Assembly (NCBI GenBank): GCA_024500155.1
Contig: CM044874.1
Location: 46,660,384 to 46,724,383 of the forward strand
Length of the DNA: 64,000 bases
Reading direction: 5' to 3'
Source of the DNA: Chenopodium formosanum
Lineage: Eukaryota > Streptophyta > Magnoliopsida > Caryophyllales > Amaranthaceae
Numbering within the stretch: position 1 is the first letter of the stretch; each line of letters opens with the position of its first letter. The position numbers and the translations under genes were made by a program. Below the pieces are notes generated by a model that searched no databases, had not been told where the DNA came from, and saw only the letters and a program-made list of their open reading frames with translations. Shown here in pieces: positions 54,550 through 64,000 of this stretch.

Positions 54550-57147
54550 GTACGTGTTCTACGTATGTGGCTAGCCTGGGGGATTTATGCTCTATCAACC
54601 CGAAAACGCTCTTGGCAATAAGGTTCATCCGAGTTTTTAAATCCACCTGAACCATGGAGTCGAGTTCGATTTCATCACGAACTCGCAAAGCCGCCTGTTG
54701 ACATACACCCTCAAGGGAGGCTGCCTTGCTAACGCGTCCAAACTCTTAACCATGGTACCCTTTGACACCCAAAAGCTTGACCATAGTGGAACATAGATCT
54801 TGACTTTAGGTTGCAAACTTCATTGCATCATGCTTTACTATGTGCTTATATATACATTTTTTTATTAACTTTTTAAATTTTTTTTTCTTTTATCAAACCC
54901 TTTTTTTTATTAGAGTCGAGTCATTGAATTTATTTTTTTAAAATTTTCGAGTCAACCGGATTTTTATCCTCGTATCCTGTACAAGAGTCAACTTGTTTTG
55001 GTCATAGCCGGAGTTCTAGAAAAAGTTACGTGTCGTGCCATATATGGATCTGTAGCCCCGAGTTTTATCTTTAATTTGGAGTTGGGTTCGTCCCAATCAA
55101 AGTCAAAGATAAAAATTTATAACCAATATACTACAGCCTGTCAAGTTTAGATGTCTTTTTAGCGTCAACTTTCTACTTTTTTTATATATTTTTTTTTATA
55201 TCTTTTCGTGTCAAGCTAGTCTTAGCCAAGTCCTTTAATCCGTGTCAACTCGAATAACATAGGATTATAGATTTTTATGTTATTTATTTATTATATCCAT
55301 GATTCCTAACTCTTCTAGAATTCTAGTCCTCTTCTTAGTTTCTTGTGATTTTTTGTGCTAACCTTAACATGTGTTCTTTGTCATTGATTGTGGTTGATCT
55401 TATTTATGACTAATGATTGCCAATGGACCATTTTCACCTAGTAAATAGCATAAACATTAAAATTGCACAAAATTAATCAAGGCAGTTTGTCTTTTAGTCT
55501 TCCGTGCTATTTGGTCATTGTGTCCTTTGTTTTTCACAACGTCCTCATGTCTAGCCATGCGATCATACCACGAGTCTTAATAAACTCACCTAATCACATA
55601 TGTTGAGTCATTGCACACACTTTGTCTTCAAGTAATGCACTATATTGTTTATGATCGTATACTAGGACCATGCATGCGTTGTTTTCCGTTGTAATAGGAA
55701 TGAGTGGAGTATTTCCCATCATATTTCAAAATTGTTTCTTACAATCTTCCTTTCTAATCCGAGTATTGAGTGAATGCATTAAGTGAGTTCTTCCTTACAC
55801 AATACTTCAGTCTAAAATCACTAGGAAATAGTTGGAAGAATAAGAGGAACGTCACTCCTTCCTTCTTTCCTTCCAATCAAAGCATCAACAACAAGAAACT
55901 TTTTTCCTCACCAGGCGGCAAGAAGTTACTCATAAACAACCATGAAGACAAAGCACGATGCAAGCTTCTCACCAAGATTTCATGTTTTCTTCTCTTTTAT
56001 TTCAAACCCTTCCCCCTAAAAAGTCTAGCATATGTTCTCCTTATCCATGTGTCTATATGTCACATTTCTTACCTTCTTCATAAATGAGCATCTCTTTCTT
56101 ACATTCGATCACGTGATAAGCAAAAAAAAAAATAAAAAAAAAATAAAAAATAAAATAGAATCATCAATTGTTGAACTAAACACAAGGTACACCAATGACT
56201 TGAGGCACCTTTGCAACCCTGTCATTTCCCATTAACCACTCAATCACATATCCATTTCTTCATCAACCACTTTGAGCCTCGTCTCATGTTTGACCTTCAT
56301 TTCTTCAACCCACATTCACTCAACCCTTGGATTGGAAGATGTGTAATTGTATAACATTCAAAAACCAAGTAAAAAAAAAGTAGCAAAGCAACAATAAAAC
56401 AATGTCTAAGGGCAAGTGTTCCGATGTCTTTGATATGAACACGTCTCAAATTGCGTCTCTCATCAAGTGCTTGGTACCGTGCCTGAGAAATATGAATGCT
56501 AAGTGAGTGATGGACCGCATGATCTAAGATTTCTCAAATTGATTCAAAAGAATGAAAAAAAAATCAAAGCAAAAAAAAAATGTTGAAAATAATCTTGCAA
56601 AATTAAAAATTTTAAAATTCATCATTACACATCTTGGAGATTCTCTAGGGTCTTGTGCCTTGTACCCCTTTCTTCCTTAAACCATCAACTTAACCATATT
56701 ACAACCCCTGAAAAACCTCTTTTAGGTGTACATACACTTGTGCAAAGTTCGGTTAGAGCTACGTTCAGCCTGATTCCTAACGAATATGTAGGCAACCTTA
56801 CATCGAGGTGCGGCCACATTCATATCCATATCCTTGCATGATCGAGTCAAAGAATATCCAATGCTTAATCCTATGAACCTATCCATCTAGAGCTAGACTT
56901 GGGGGCTTGAACCCACATCATTTAGCCTACCTATCCTAAAGAGTCACCATCTCTACTCTTCTCACATCTATTTTTCTCACCATAGCCATTGCAGCCTCAC
57001 CTAGTATCACTTTCACACACGTCTTTCACACATACATAGCCATATCAGCTTTCCCTTAGGAACCTTTTATCATTTAATCTTGTTTCCCCACTGTGCATTC
57101 TTCATCATCTTTCAAGACAACATTCATTAAAAGAAACATTGTATACT

Positions 57148-57440
57148 TGCTTAGCTTCTTGACCTGAACAATATTCATTGTTTCATGCATCGCATAATAT
57201 GCAAAGCAACATTTATACATCAATGATTTTTAATCATACAAAGCATATCGTTCTTAGCTCCTTGACCTAAGCAGCGTTCATTATGCAATAATAACTTCAT
57301 CTATATACGTGCTTAGCTTCAAGACCTAAGTGACGTTCAAGATCGTTTCTTTACCCCATATATGATGATTAGCTCCATGACCTAATTTCATTCATTTATC
57401 GTGTCACACGATGTAATTTTCCTTAGCCTCCTGGCCTAAG
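57148..57440 (+). repeat. Degenerate repeats of CTTAG...GACCTAAG
   Basis: Five copies of about CTTAGCTCCTTGACCTAAG at roughly 57150, 57255, 57318, 57367 and 57421. Each can pair CTTAG with CTAAG. Spacing is 50-105 bp. Confidence 0.65.
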
Positions 57441-57856
57441 AACATGCATCATGCATAAATTATTTTCAAGACAAGCAATTTAATCCATGCGATTCATTTC
57501 GTCTTTCTCAACGAAGAAGTTCAAAACTTTTTCCCTTTCTCATAACTTTTATTTTTGGAAAGTTCAAAAAAATTTTCAAAATTTTTTCTCATCAAGAGAA
57601 GTTCAAAAATAAAAGTTCAGTTTTCACGTCTTTCTTTTCCGGGAGAAAGTCGGTACCCTCCTTCGTCTCATGACAAACTAATGGAAAATTTTTGCTTTTG
57701 CATTTTCGGTTGCTTGTGTCGGCACACATATACCATATACACACACAACCACAAGTTATACACATCTCATGTCATGTCAAGTCAAGCTTGGTCAAGTCAG
57801 TTGGTCAAGTCAATCATAGTCTATATGAGTCCCTAGCCAAATTTTTTTTTGCAGGT

Positions 57857-58066
57857 CTCAATTACAGCCCACGTCCGGGGGCAAGCGGATCATCTACAAC
57901 CCATGTTCGGGGATAAGCAAACCATTTACAGCCCACATTCAGGCACAAGCGAACCATTTACAGCCCATGTTCGGGGACAAGCGGACCATCTACAGCCCAC
58001 GTTTGGGGACAAGCAAACCATTTACAGCCCACGTTCGCGGACAATCGAACCACCATCATTTCACGA
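57857..58066 (+). repeat. 32-bp tandem repeat, about six copies
   Basis: Units of the form TACAGCCCACGTTCGGGGAC followed by AAGCGAACCATT, period 32 bp, degenerate at both ends. An open frame across it is a by-product of the repeat and I do not treat it as a gene. Confidence 0.9.
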
Positions 58067-58111
58067 CAAAAGGTTCTCGATACAAAGAGACTTGCAATCT
58101 CATTATCTATC

Positions 58112-58397
58112 GACTTTCCTCAAGCACGGAAAGTATTATCCAGTGGATTTCTTCAAGTATAGAAAGCCGCCAAAATCATCTATCGACTTTACTCAAGCAT
58201 GGAAAGTATTATCGGTGGGTTTCTTCAAGCATAGAAAACTTCCAAATTCATATGTCGACTTTCCTCAAGCATGGAATATATCATCCAGTAGATTTCTTCA
58301 GGCTTAGAAAGCTACCATACTCATCAGTCGACTTTCCTCAGGCATGGAAAGTATTTCAACAAAACGTCATTCAGTGGATTCCATCAAGCACAAGAAC
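58112..58397 (+). repeat. Hairpin array near the B 3' LTR
   Basis: About eight units like CTTTCCTCAAGCATGGAAAG, spaced 34-38 bp apart, homologous to 34058-34378 of D. It ends about 200 bp before the polypurine tract. Confidence 0.85.
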
Positions 58398-58614
58398 CTA
58401 CCAAACTCATTTGTCACCGATACACTGGTGTCAGATAAGCATTCTATCCCTTTATTCTTTTATCTGTAGAACTAACATTTTTCTACAGGTATCGGCGTAT
58501 AAAGAGTGATTTAGGATCGCAAATCATCTTAAATCATTCTTCGTCCCTATCGACTACTTTGACTATCGTTTTCAAAACTGATGTTTGTACAAACTCAGTC
58601 AAAGTGGGGGCTTC

Positions 58615-60639
58615 TGTAGACAACTAAAAGTTCTCCCCAAAACTAAATCCGATGATGAACAACCTTTCACCGCCATTATTGGTCGGGTTGAGTATTTAAT
58701 CTTGTAGTGCTTAAATCCATAATTCCATTTCATAAACATACCCCAACTCCTAGCCCATTTCCCCAAACCATACCTTATTTTCCTCTTTTCGAGCCTTTAA
58801 ACTTAAAATAATTCATTTCGTGTCCTTTAAAATCATTCATTTCATGTCCTTTTTATGAAAACTTTAGTCTAGTTTATTGGTCCATAATCTGGGTCCAATG
58901 ACCTAATAGATGGATATGGTTTGAAAAGAGCTTTCCAATGATATATTATAAGCCCACATCCGAGTTATAACGAATAAGTTATGGCGAAAATATTAAACTA
59001 AGCCCAAACCGAACCTAAGCCCACCTTACCTACGACCCAATGATCATGTGGAGGGTCTAAATTATTTAATCTCATTCCTAAACCAATTAGAATTAATTAG
59101 AATATTCTATAAGTTTCTAAAAGATCTTAAATATCCGTTTTGAAAACATAAGATTAAAGAGTTTGAAATTGAATAAAACTTTTCTTTTTGAAAATCCTAT
59201 TTCTATCTGAATTGAAAGACGTTCAAAGATAGTCAGATATGATTTTCGTGCCTCATATTTTTTATCCAAATTTTATATTGTTGGATATCCCTTGAAGTTA
59301 TCTTTCCAATGATATTATAATATCAATTCCGAGCAATAACGGTAAAGATATGAATAAAATATCAAACTCTGTCCAAAACTTACACCATCTAACTATTTTG
59401 GCCATATCTTTTATTCTATAAAATATTTTTATCTGATTCTAATTGGGCTAGACATTAGACTTCAAGAGATTTCCAACGATATTTTATTTATGTTATTCCA
59501 ATATCTGGATCAAAAGATATGATAAAAACAAAAACTGCAAAAAATTCTGTCTATCGCAAGAGTATTATTATTCCGATTCAAATTCATATCTTTTCTTGAT
59601 TCTTCGATCCCGCTTTTGTTTTTATAAATAGAGGTGATATCTCTACTTTTCCAATTATCAACAAGGTTGATCAAAAAATGAATCTTTTCTCCTTCTTTAG
59701 CCTAAACACTAGCCTCCCTATTCTTTCATTCCTTCCTTAAGCACTCCAAGGAGTTCATACAATACCCAGAGTTATATACTTAAACCAAGGCGTGAAAGTT
59801 ATAATTAACTAAGGGTTTGGACCAAATCAACTCTACATTTATTTAATTTAATTATATCAATTCGATTTATATTTTTATTGAAGTTACTAACAATTTATTC
59901 ATGATGTAGCAATTTAAAGGAACGCGCGGAATGTGAGTAATTAGTTAATTTAATTACTCTTATTTTATTTTCTTATTGCTAGTATCATGATTAGGTTATT
60001 TTATTATTCGATTTGACTAACACTATTATTGTTAAATTTCTTCCAATATTAATGATAATTCTATTATATTTTTTATGATCACCATTTTGCATGTTTAAAG
60101 GGAATATGTAATTGAAATTCATGCCTAATAAGATAATTTGGACAACCGGTTTAGGTTCCTTTTTAATCTTGTTATTAATTTAAGTGATCACAAATATTTT
60201 AGAATTATATGTTGCATTAATGTTCAACCAATTTAGCTTAATAATAGTTTGGAGCGAATTGAATAATTTGTTTGTATGCCTTTGAGATCGCATGATTCAC
60301 TTTTCACTATAAGAATCGAGTAGAGGCCAATACGGGCGAATGTCACTCCATGACTCACTTCGTACCATCATCCCCGATCCTCCTTTCGTGGTTCTGAACC
60401 CTATGGAGTTAGTAATCTCCTTTATTATGAATGGGGTGTAACCTTCATGGGTCAATCGTTTTCCAGTTATTCGTGGTTGCCTTTTATGATCCGTGAACGG
60501 TTTACAAGTTCCTTAAAAACTTGTTGGCGGCTCCCTACTTTCCTTGTCCCTAATCGTATATGTCAATTCACACTTCCTAAGTGTGCAAAGCATATTCACC
60601 ACATGCTTTAACGTAGGCACACTTCGAGCGATGTCTACA
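58615..60639 (+). repeat. 3' LTR of element B
   Basis: It starts TGTAGACAAC and ends GATGTCTACA. The target duplication TGGAG follows at 60640. It is visibly more diverged from its partner than the D LTRs are from each other. Confidence 0.92.
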
Positions 60640-60717
60640 TGGAGCAATCTCTCTCTCATACTTGTACGCACCCGGAGTGCCCAATTCCTTCAATGTAACC
60701 TTTTGAGCTTCTCCCAT
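60640..60717 (-). pseudogene. Athila gag, first 26 codons (element A)
   Basis: Starts with the ATG at 60717, 156 bp after the primer site, and reads MGEAQKVTLKELGTPGAYK. It is cut by element B at codon 26 and continues at 24320. A TAG follows three codons after the junction. Confidence 0.75.
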
Positions 60718-60877
60718 GTTCACTTGCACACACAAACTCAAAGAAAAATATTAGTAGCGTGACTACATATGTAGCCTAAATTAGAAAATCTTTTTGTATT
60801 TTTAATTTTTTTTTTGTGAAATAGACTCAACAACCATAGCAATCATCTGCGCCATTCCCCGGCAACGACGCCATTTT
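60718..60877 (-). other. Element A leader and primer-binding site
   Basis: Minus-strand TGGCGTCGTTGCCGGGGA at about 60856-60873 is the Athila primer site (one base from TGGCGCCGTTGCCGGGGA, a tRNA-Asp type from memory). It lies four bases after the LTR end. Confidence 0.85.
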
Positions 60878-62301
60878 TGATCTAGGGCGAGACTAGGTCG
60901 TTGAAAACTAATCTACCCTTGGTCAAAACACAATTTATAATCTCTCAACATACCCCTATACCAAGCATAGAGTAAGTTGAGGGTCGAACCACTAGAAATG
61001 AGAGGTGAATGCTAAAGTCAAAGCTAAGCTATTTCGAATCATATGAGGTGAGGTGTGTCTATTCTACCAATCAAACAATCAAAACAAAAATTAAATTTAT
61101 CAAGCACTAGGGTAAGGATCCACATATACTAGTAATTAATTCAACTAATTGGGATTGGAAATGACTTAGTTAAGTGTTGCGAGGGAAAATCGATTAAGCA
61201 ATCAAGAGAATATAGTAGGCTAATCTCCAAGAAGTCAAAGTAGCGCCAACTATGAGAGACTGTAGCTAGGAAACTTGCAAACCTACTCAATCGACAAATG
61301 TAAGGCACAAATCAATTTTCCGTATCAATGTGAACCTACAATGCAATCTAGTATGAGAAACTTAGGTTGATCACTCCTAAATTGAACACACACATGCACT
61401 TAATCAATCAACCAATTTAATCACAATATCAACTCCATCAATTTCCCCCCAATTAGCATAAATCAATTCAATGGAGAAAAACACTTGGAATCATCAATCT
61501 TCAATCATAAGTCAAGAAATTTTCTCCCTACAAACTAGAGTTTCTCTCTAAAAAAATCTAACCTAATTCTATTCTAATTTCTGAAAAATTTAACTCTTTC
61601 TAAAAATAGAAAGAAAATCTATATATAGTAAAACTAACTAAGAGAAATTAGTTAGATTGTCCCCAAATAAACCCGAACAGGCGCGGCCAACTACAAGAGA
61701 GAAAGCGGCCGCGCAAAATTGGGTACGGAATAGGGACCTTAACAGATGCGACCGCGCCCCAGAGAAGCGCGCCCGCTTTCGAGAGAGGTGCGGCCGCGCC
61801 ACCAAGCCGGGCGGCCGCGCCATAGCCTGGGAACAGGGCAGGGATCTTCTCTATCATTCCGATGCTCCTCGTGCGTTCCACTTAATGCTCTTGATAAATA
61901 CGAGGCCTTGCAGTTTCTAAACTCCATGTTTGCGGGTTCAAGACTAGAAATCATGCCCCCACGGCTTGAATGCACAGCTCAAGGTCTTTAGAAACTTGCA
62001 CTTCTCCATGCTTGAGCTTCAAATGGAGACCACTAGGCATCCTAATCAATGCCAAATTTGGGAAGAGGCCTCGGGAAACTTTGATAACGACCATAACCTA
62101 AAAAATAAAGGAAAACAAGCAAATAAAGGAGAAAATAACAAAATAAACCAAGAAATGCATAAAGAAAGAAATCAAACTAAGAAAATGCAAACTTAAAAAA
62201 ATAAAAAGTAAAACTAAGGAAAATCTAAGTAAAAGAGCTATAGAATAGCATGAAATTCATCCTAAAAAGAACCAAATGAGTGCCATAAATGACACTCATG
62301 A
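60878..62301 (-). repeat. 5' LTR of element A
   Basis: 1,424 bp; minus-strand start altered to TCATGAGTG, end CCCTAGATCA. It is shorter than the 3' LTR because of one deletion between AATCAATT repeats at about 61460. TATA-like CTATATATAG at about 61618. Confidence 0.9.
61678..61825. repeat. GC-rich palindrome array in A 5' LTR
   Basis: GCGGCCGCGC near 61706, GCGACCGCGCC near 61747, GTGCGGCCGCGCC near 61788 and GGGCGGCCGCGCC near 61808, with partial units between. It begins about 50 bp upstream of the TATA-like sequence on the minus strand. Unit number and spacing differ from the 3' LTR. Confidence 0.9.
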
Positions 62302-62540
62302 CTTTTAGGTAGGATTTGTATCTTTATCCCTGAATATCTAGTCATGGTTCCAGACCACTATGGACTTAGCGATCTCATGGATCGTGAAGGGGTGTGAACT
62401 TCACCCTATGAACGGTTTACAAGTTCCTAAAACTTGTTGGCGACTCTTTTACTCTAGCTTCCTTCCCTTTGCACACCACCATATTTAAGTGTATGATCAC
62501 AGTGGGGTTCAAGTTTGGGATGCTTTAAATATTCCCTACA
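62302..62540 (+). mobile_element. Tat-type LTR, right portion (element E)
   Basis: Starts with the second CTTTT duplication of A and continues the LTR from 7410. It matches the B LTR end in order (GGTTCCAGACCACTATGGA, GAACGGTTTACAAGTTCC, ACTTGTTGGCGACTC) and ends CCCTACA at 62540. Confidence 0.75.
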
Positions 62541-64000
62541 GTTTTTGGCGACTCCGCTGGGGAGGATTTCTATTTTTAATTCCTAAAATTTATTTTGGCA
62601 ATGATTTAGAATGAGTGGATGAGACTCGAAACGTTCTAAGTATTCATGTGCGTAATTTTGATTGACATGATTGGCATAAGCATAAAAAAGGTTCGCATTA
62701 GATAGACTATCCGTAATGCATAAAAACATAGGATTTGTTACACGAGGGAATATAGGATATACCTTTCACAACTAAGATCGAAATAACGCTACGATAAACT
62801 GGAAAATTTTAAGAACAGAAAGCTGCTGAGGCATGTAGGAACTGGTGCTGAATAAACATAGCCCGTTGCAGTGCAATTGCACTGCCTCTGTGTGAAAGCA
62901 ATGTCGTGTGACGACATAGTCATCGTCTCGCGACAGGCCTTGTTGTCTCACGCTAAGTTCTTCAGATACCGAGCGAGAAATCTACCCTCTTGTTTCGACC
63001 AGTTCTAGTACTGTTTGCTAGATTCTACTTCCCGATTGTTTTTTATCACTTTTTAGAACCCATATATGTTCTACATATAGTCATAACCCTCTAGGAATAC
63101 ACGCTCCATCTACCCAATCGAACACTCATGGCAACGAAGGGTACATCTGAGTTTGTTAATTCACTAAAACGTGGAAGCAAGTTAAACTTGCGAGGCCACA
63201 TCCATACGCGCCAACCCTTCCAAAGGTAAGGATTCCACGCAATGCATCAAGACTCATAACCATGGACCCACTTTGACTAACCCTTATCCTTGAACTTTAG
63301 AGAACTAGAGCCATGGTTAGGTTGAAAACTCATTTAATCATATTGTGCATACTTGACTACTTGTGCATCTCTTGCTTGTGCATATTTTTACTTACCGTTT
63401 GTTTGACTTGTGAATGATTCTAAATAAACTAATTAATGACTAAAGGACTTTGCATAATTAAGTAACCAATTAATTTAAGTATTTAAAGTCTAAATAAATT
63501 GATCGTACCTGACTTAGTACGTCTATAGGATTTTCCTCTAAAGTAGAGCACTATAAACAGGACTAGACCGACGTTTCAGCAATGACGTCAAAGTTTGGCT
63601 TGTGGTGTGACATGCTAGTGTCTGGCGCAATGTGATAGCAATGTCGCGCTACGACTATGCTGGCGCATCGCGACAGTCTTATCATTGATGGTCCAGTTAC
63701 CTGCTTGAGTCTTCACGCCGAGTCTTATTAAACAGTTAATTAATGGCAAAAACTGTATTTAGTCCTTGATTAATCTAAGCACATAGCCCTATGGTCTTAC
63801 ACAAGTCTTAACTTAGCCTTTGTTTGGGTCTAGTCACATGATCATGACACGAGTCTTAAACATATCACTTACACTCACAAGTATTCACACACTTTATACA
63901 CACACTTTTCACACCATGACCATGTCTTGGGTTCATGCATAAGTCGCTCTTTCCATCATTTGAGTTAGGGGTTCACTTTGTTCCTTAATTCTTCCACATC
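62541..64000 (+). other. Element E primer site and leader
   Basis: TTTGGCGACTCCGCTGGGGA at 62543-62562 is the primer site. The conserved leader block is at about 63060-63330. Two related GC-richer modules (62907-62941 and 63641-63675, both containing AGCAATGTCG and GCGACAG) flank it. 63700-64000 resembles 55500-55740 of B. No gene seen; the element continues beyond the window. Confidence 0.65.

Larger units (their letters stand above)
54550..58614 (+). other. Element B internal region, gene-less
   Basis: No gag or pol remains. The conserved Tat leader block lies at 54560-54830, including ATGGAGTCGAGTTCG at 54654. At about 56783 is TATGTAGGCAACC, the sequence that follows pol in D in reverse orientation relative to the map. 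Repeats at 57148-57440, 57857-58066 and 58112-58397 lead up to the polypurine tract (AAAGTGGGGGCTTC, 58601-58614). Nothing else is recognised in 54830-57140. Confidence 0.75.
24326..60639 (+). mobile_element. Gene-less Tat-like retrotransposon B with nested C and D
   Basis: LTRs at 24326-26370 and 58615-60639 and an exact target duplication TGGAG (24321-24325 and 60640-60644). Once C (26545-54549) and one GTACG are removed, only about 4.2 kb of internal DNA remains. That DNA keeps a primer site, the Tat leader, hairpin arrays and a polypurine tract but no gag or pol. B is therefore a non-autonomous (LARD-like) relative of D and E and would have depended on proteins from another element. Confidence 0.9.
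7411..62301 (-). mobile_element. Athila retrotransposon A with nested insertions
   Basis: LTRs at 7411-9018 (3') and 60878-62301 (5') flank an Athila-type internal region read on the minus strand: primer site, gag, pol, then an ATHILA ORF-1 gene in the env position. The target duplication CTTTT lies at 7406-7410 and 62302-62306. Element B inserted within gag after codon 26; a MITE and element H lie in the 3' half. Without B the element would be about 18.6 kb. All genes carry stops or frameshifts, so A cannot move by itself. Confidence 0.85.

Noticed and set aside
57849..58307. Plus-strand frame of 152 codons with repeated GQADHLQP-like units
   Set aside because: It is a by-product of the 32-bp tandem repeat and hairpin array; 32 is not a multiple of three, and no homologue is kept in D.
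1..64000. Ordinary host genes, tRNA or rRNA
   Set aside because: All coding segments that I could identify fall inside retrotransposons; no tRNA cloverleaf or rRNA sequence was recognised by eye.

Overview
The window is plant nuclear DNA, almost certainly from a flowering plant with a large repeat-rich genome. It is built almost entirely of Ty3/Gypsy LTR retrotransposons of the Athila and Tat lineages, plus one hAT-type MITE. I see no ordinary single-copy host gene, tRNA or rRNA. The species cannot be named from this sequence.

Layout. Positions 1-1903 are a fragment of a Tat-type element (G) carrying parts of two antisense genes. Positions 1904-6645 are the 3' part and 3' LTR of an Athila-type element (F). 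Positions 6646-7410 and 62307-62540 are two halves of one old Tat-type LTR (E), whose leader runs on to 64000. From 7411 to 62301 lies a four-layer nest inside E. Element A (Athila, minus strand, 7411-62301, duplication CTTTT) contains B (Tat-like, gene-less, plus strand, 24326-60639, duplication TGGAG). B contains C (Tat, plus strand, 26545-54549, duplication GTACG). C contains D (Tat, minus strand, 32157-50621, duplication ATTAT). Each boundary has matching LTR ends and an exact 5-bp target duplication, and the interrupted genes resume in frame on the far side. A also holds a MITE (17857-18512, 8-bp duplication) and a further LTR-like insert H (about 11821-15727).

Element D is young: its two LTRs differ at only about a dozen positions. 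It encodes an uninterrupted 2196-codon Gag-protease-RT-RNase H-second RNase H-integrase polyprotein. Downstream of it, on the opposite strand, D carries a six-exon gene with a plant mobile domain and a two-exon DUF7745-like gene. C, older and decayed, also carries an antisense gene (Transposase_28-like). Nonsense codons in the decayed genes are mostly TAG where Gln or Trp is expected, as cytosine deamination at CHG sites would produce.

The most striking feature has no obvious name. D carries about 50 copies of an 11-bp odd palindrome, CCGTG(A/T)CACGG or CCGTCAGACGG. They lie in groups of 2-6 units at a strict 19-21 bp period, always in noncoding DNA: both LTRs just upstream of the TATA box, the leader, an intron and the spaces between genes. 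The Athila LTRs A and F carry different GC-rich self-complementary arrays (GCGCGGCCGCGC and CCGCGGGCGCGGG) at the same place relative to their TATA boxes. The arrays look position-conserved but sequence-specific to each family.
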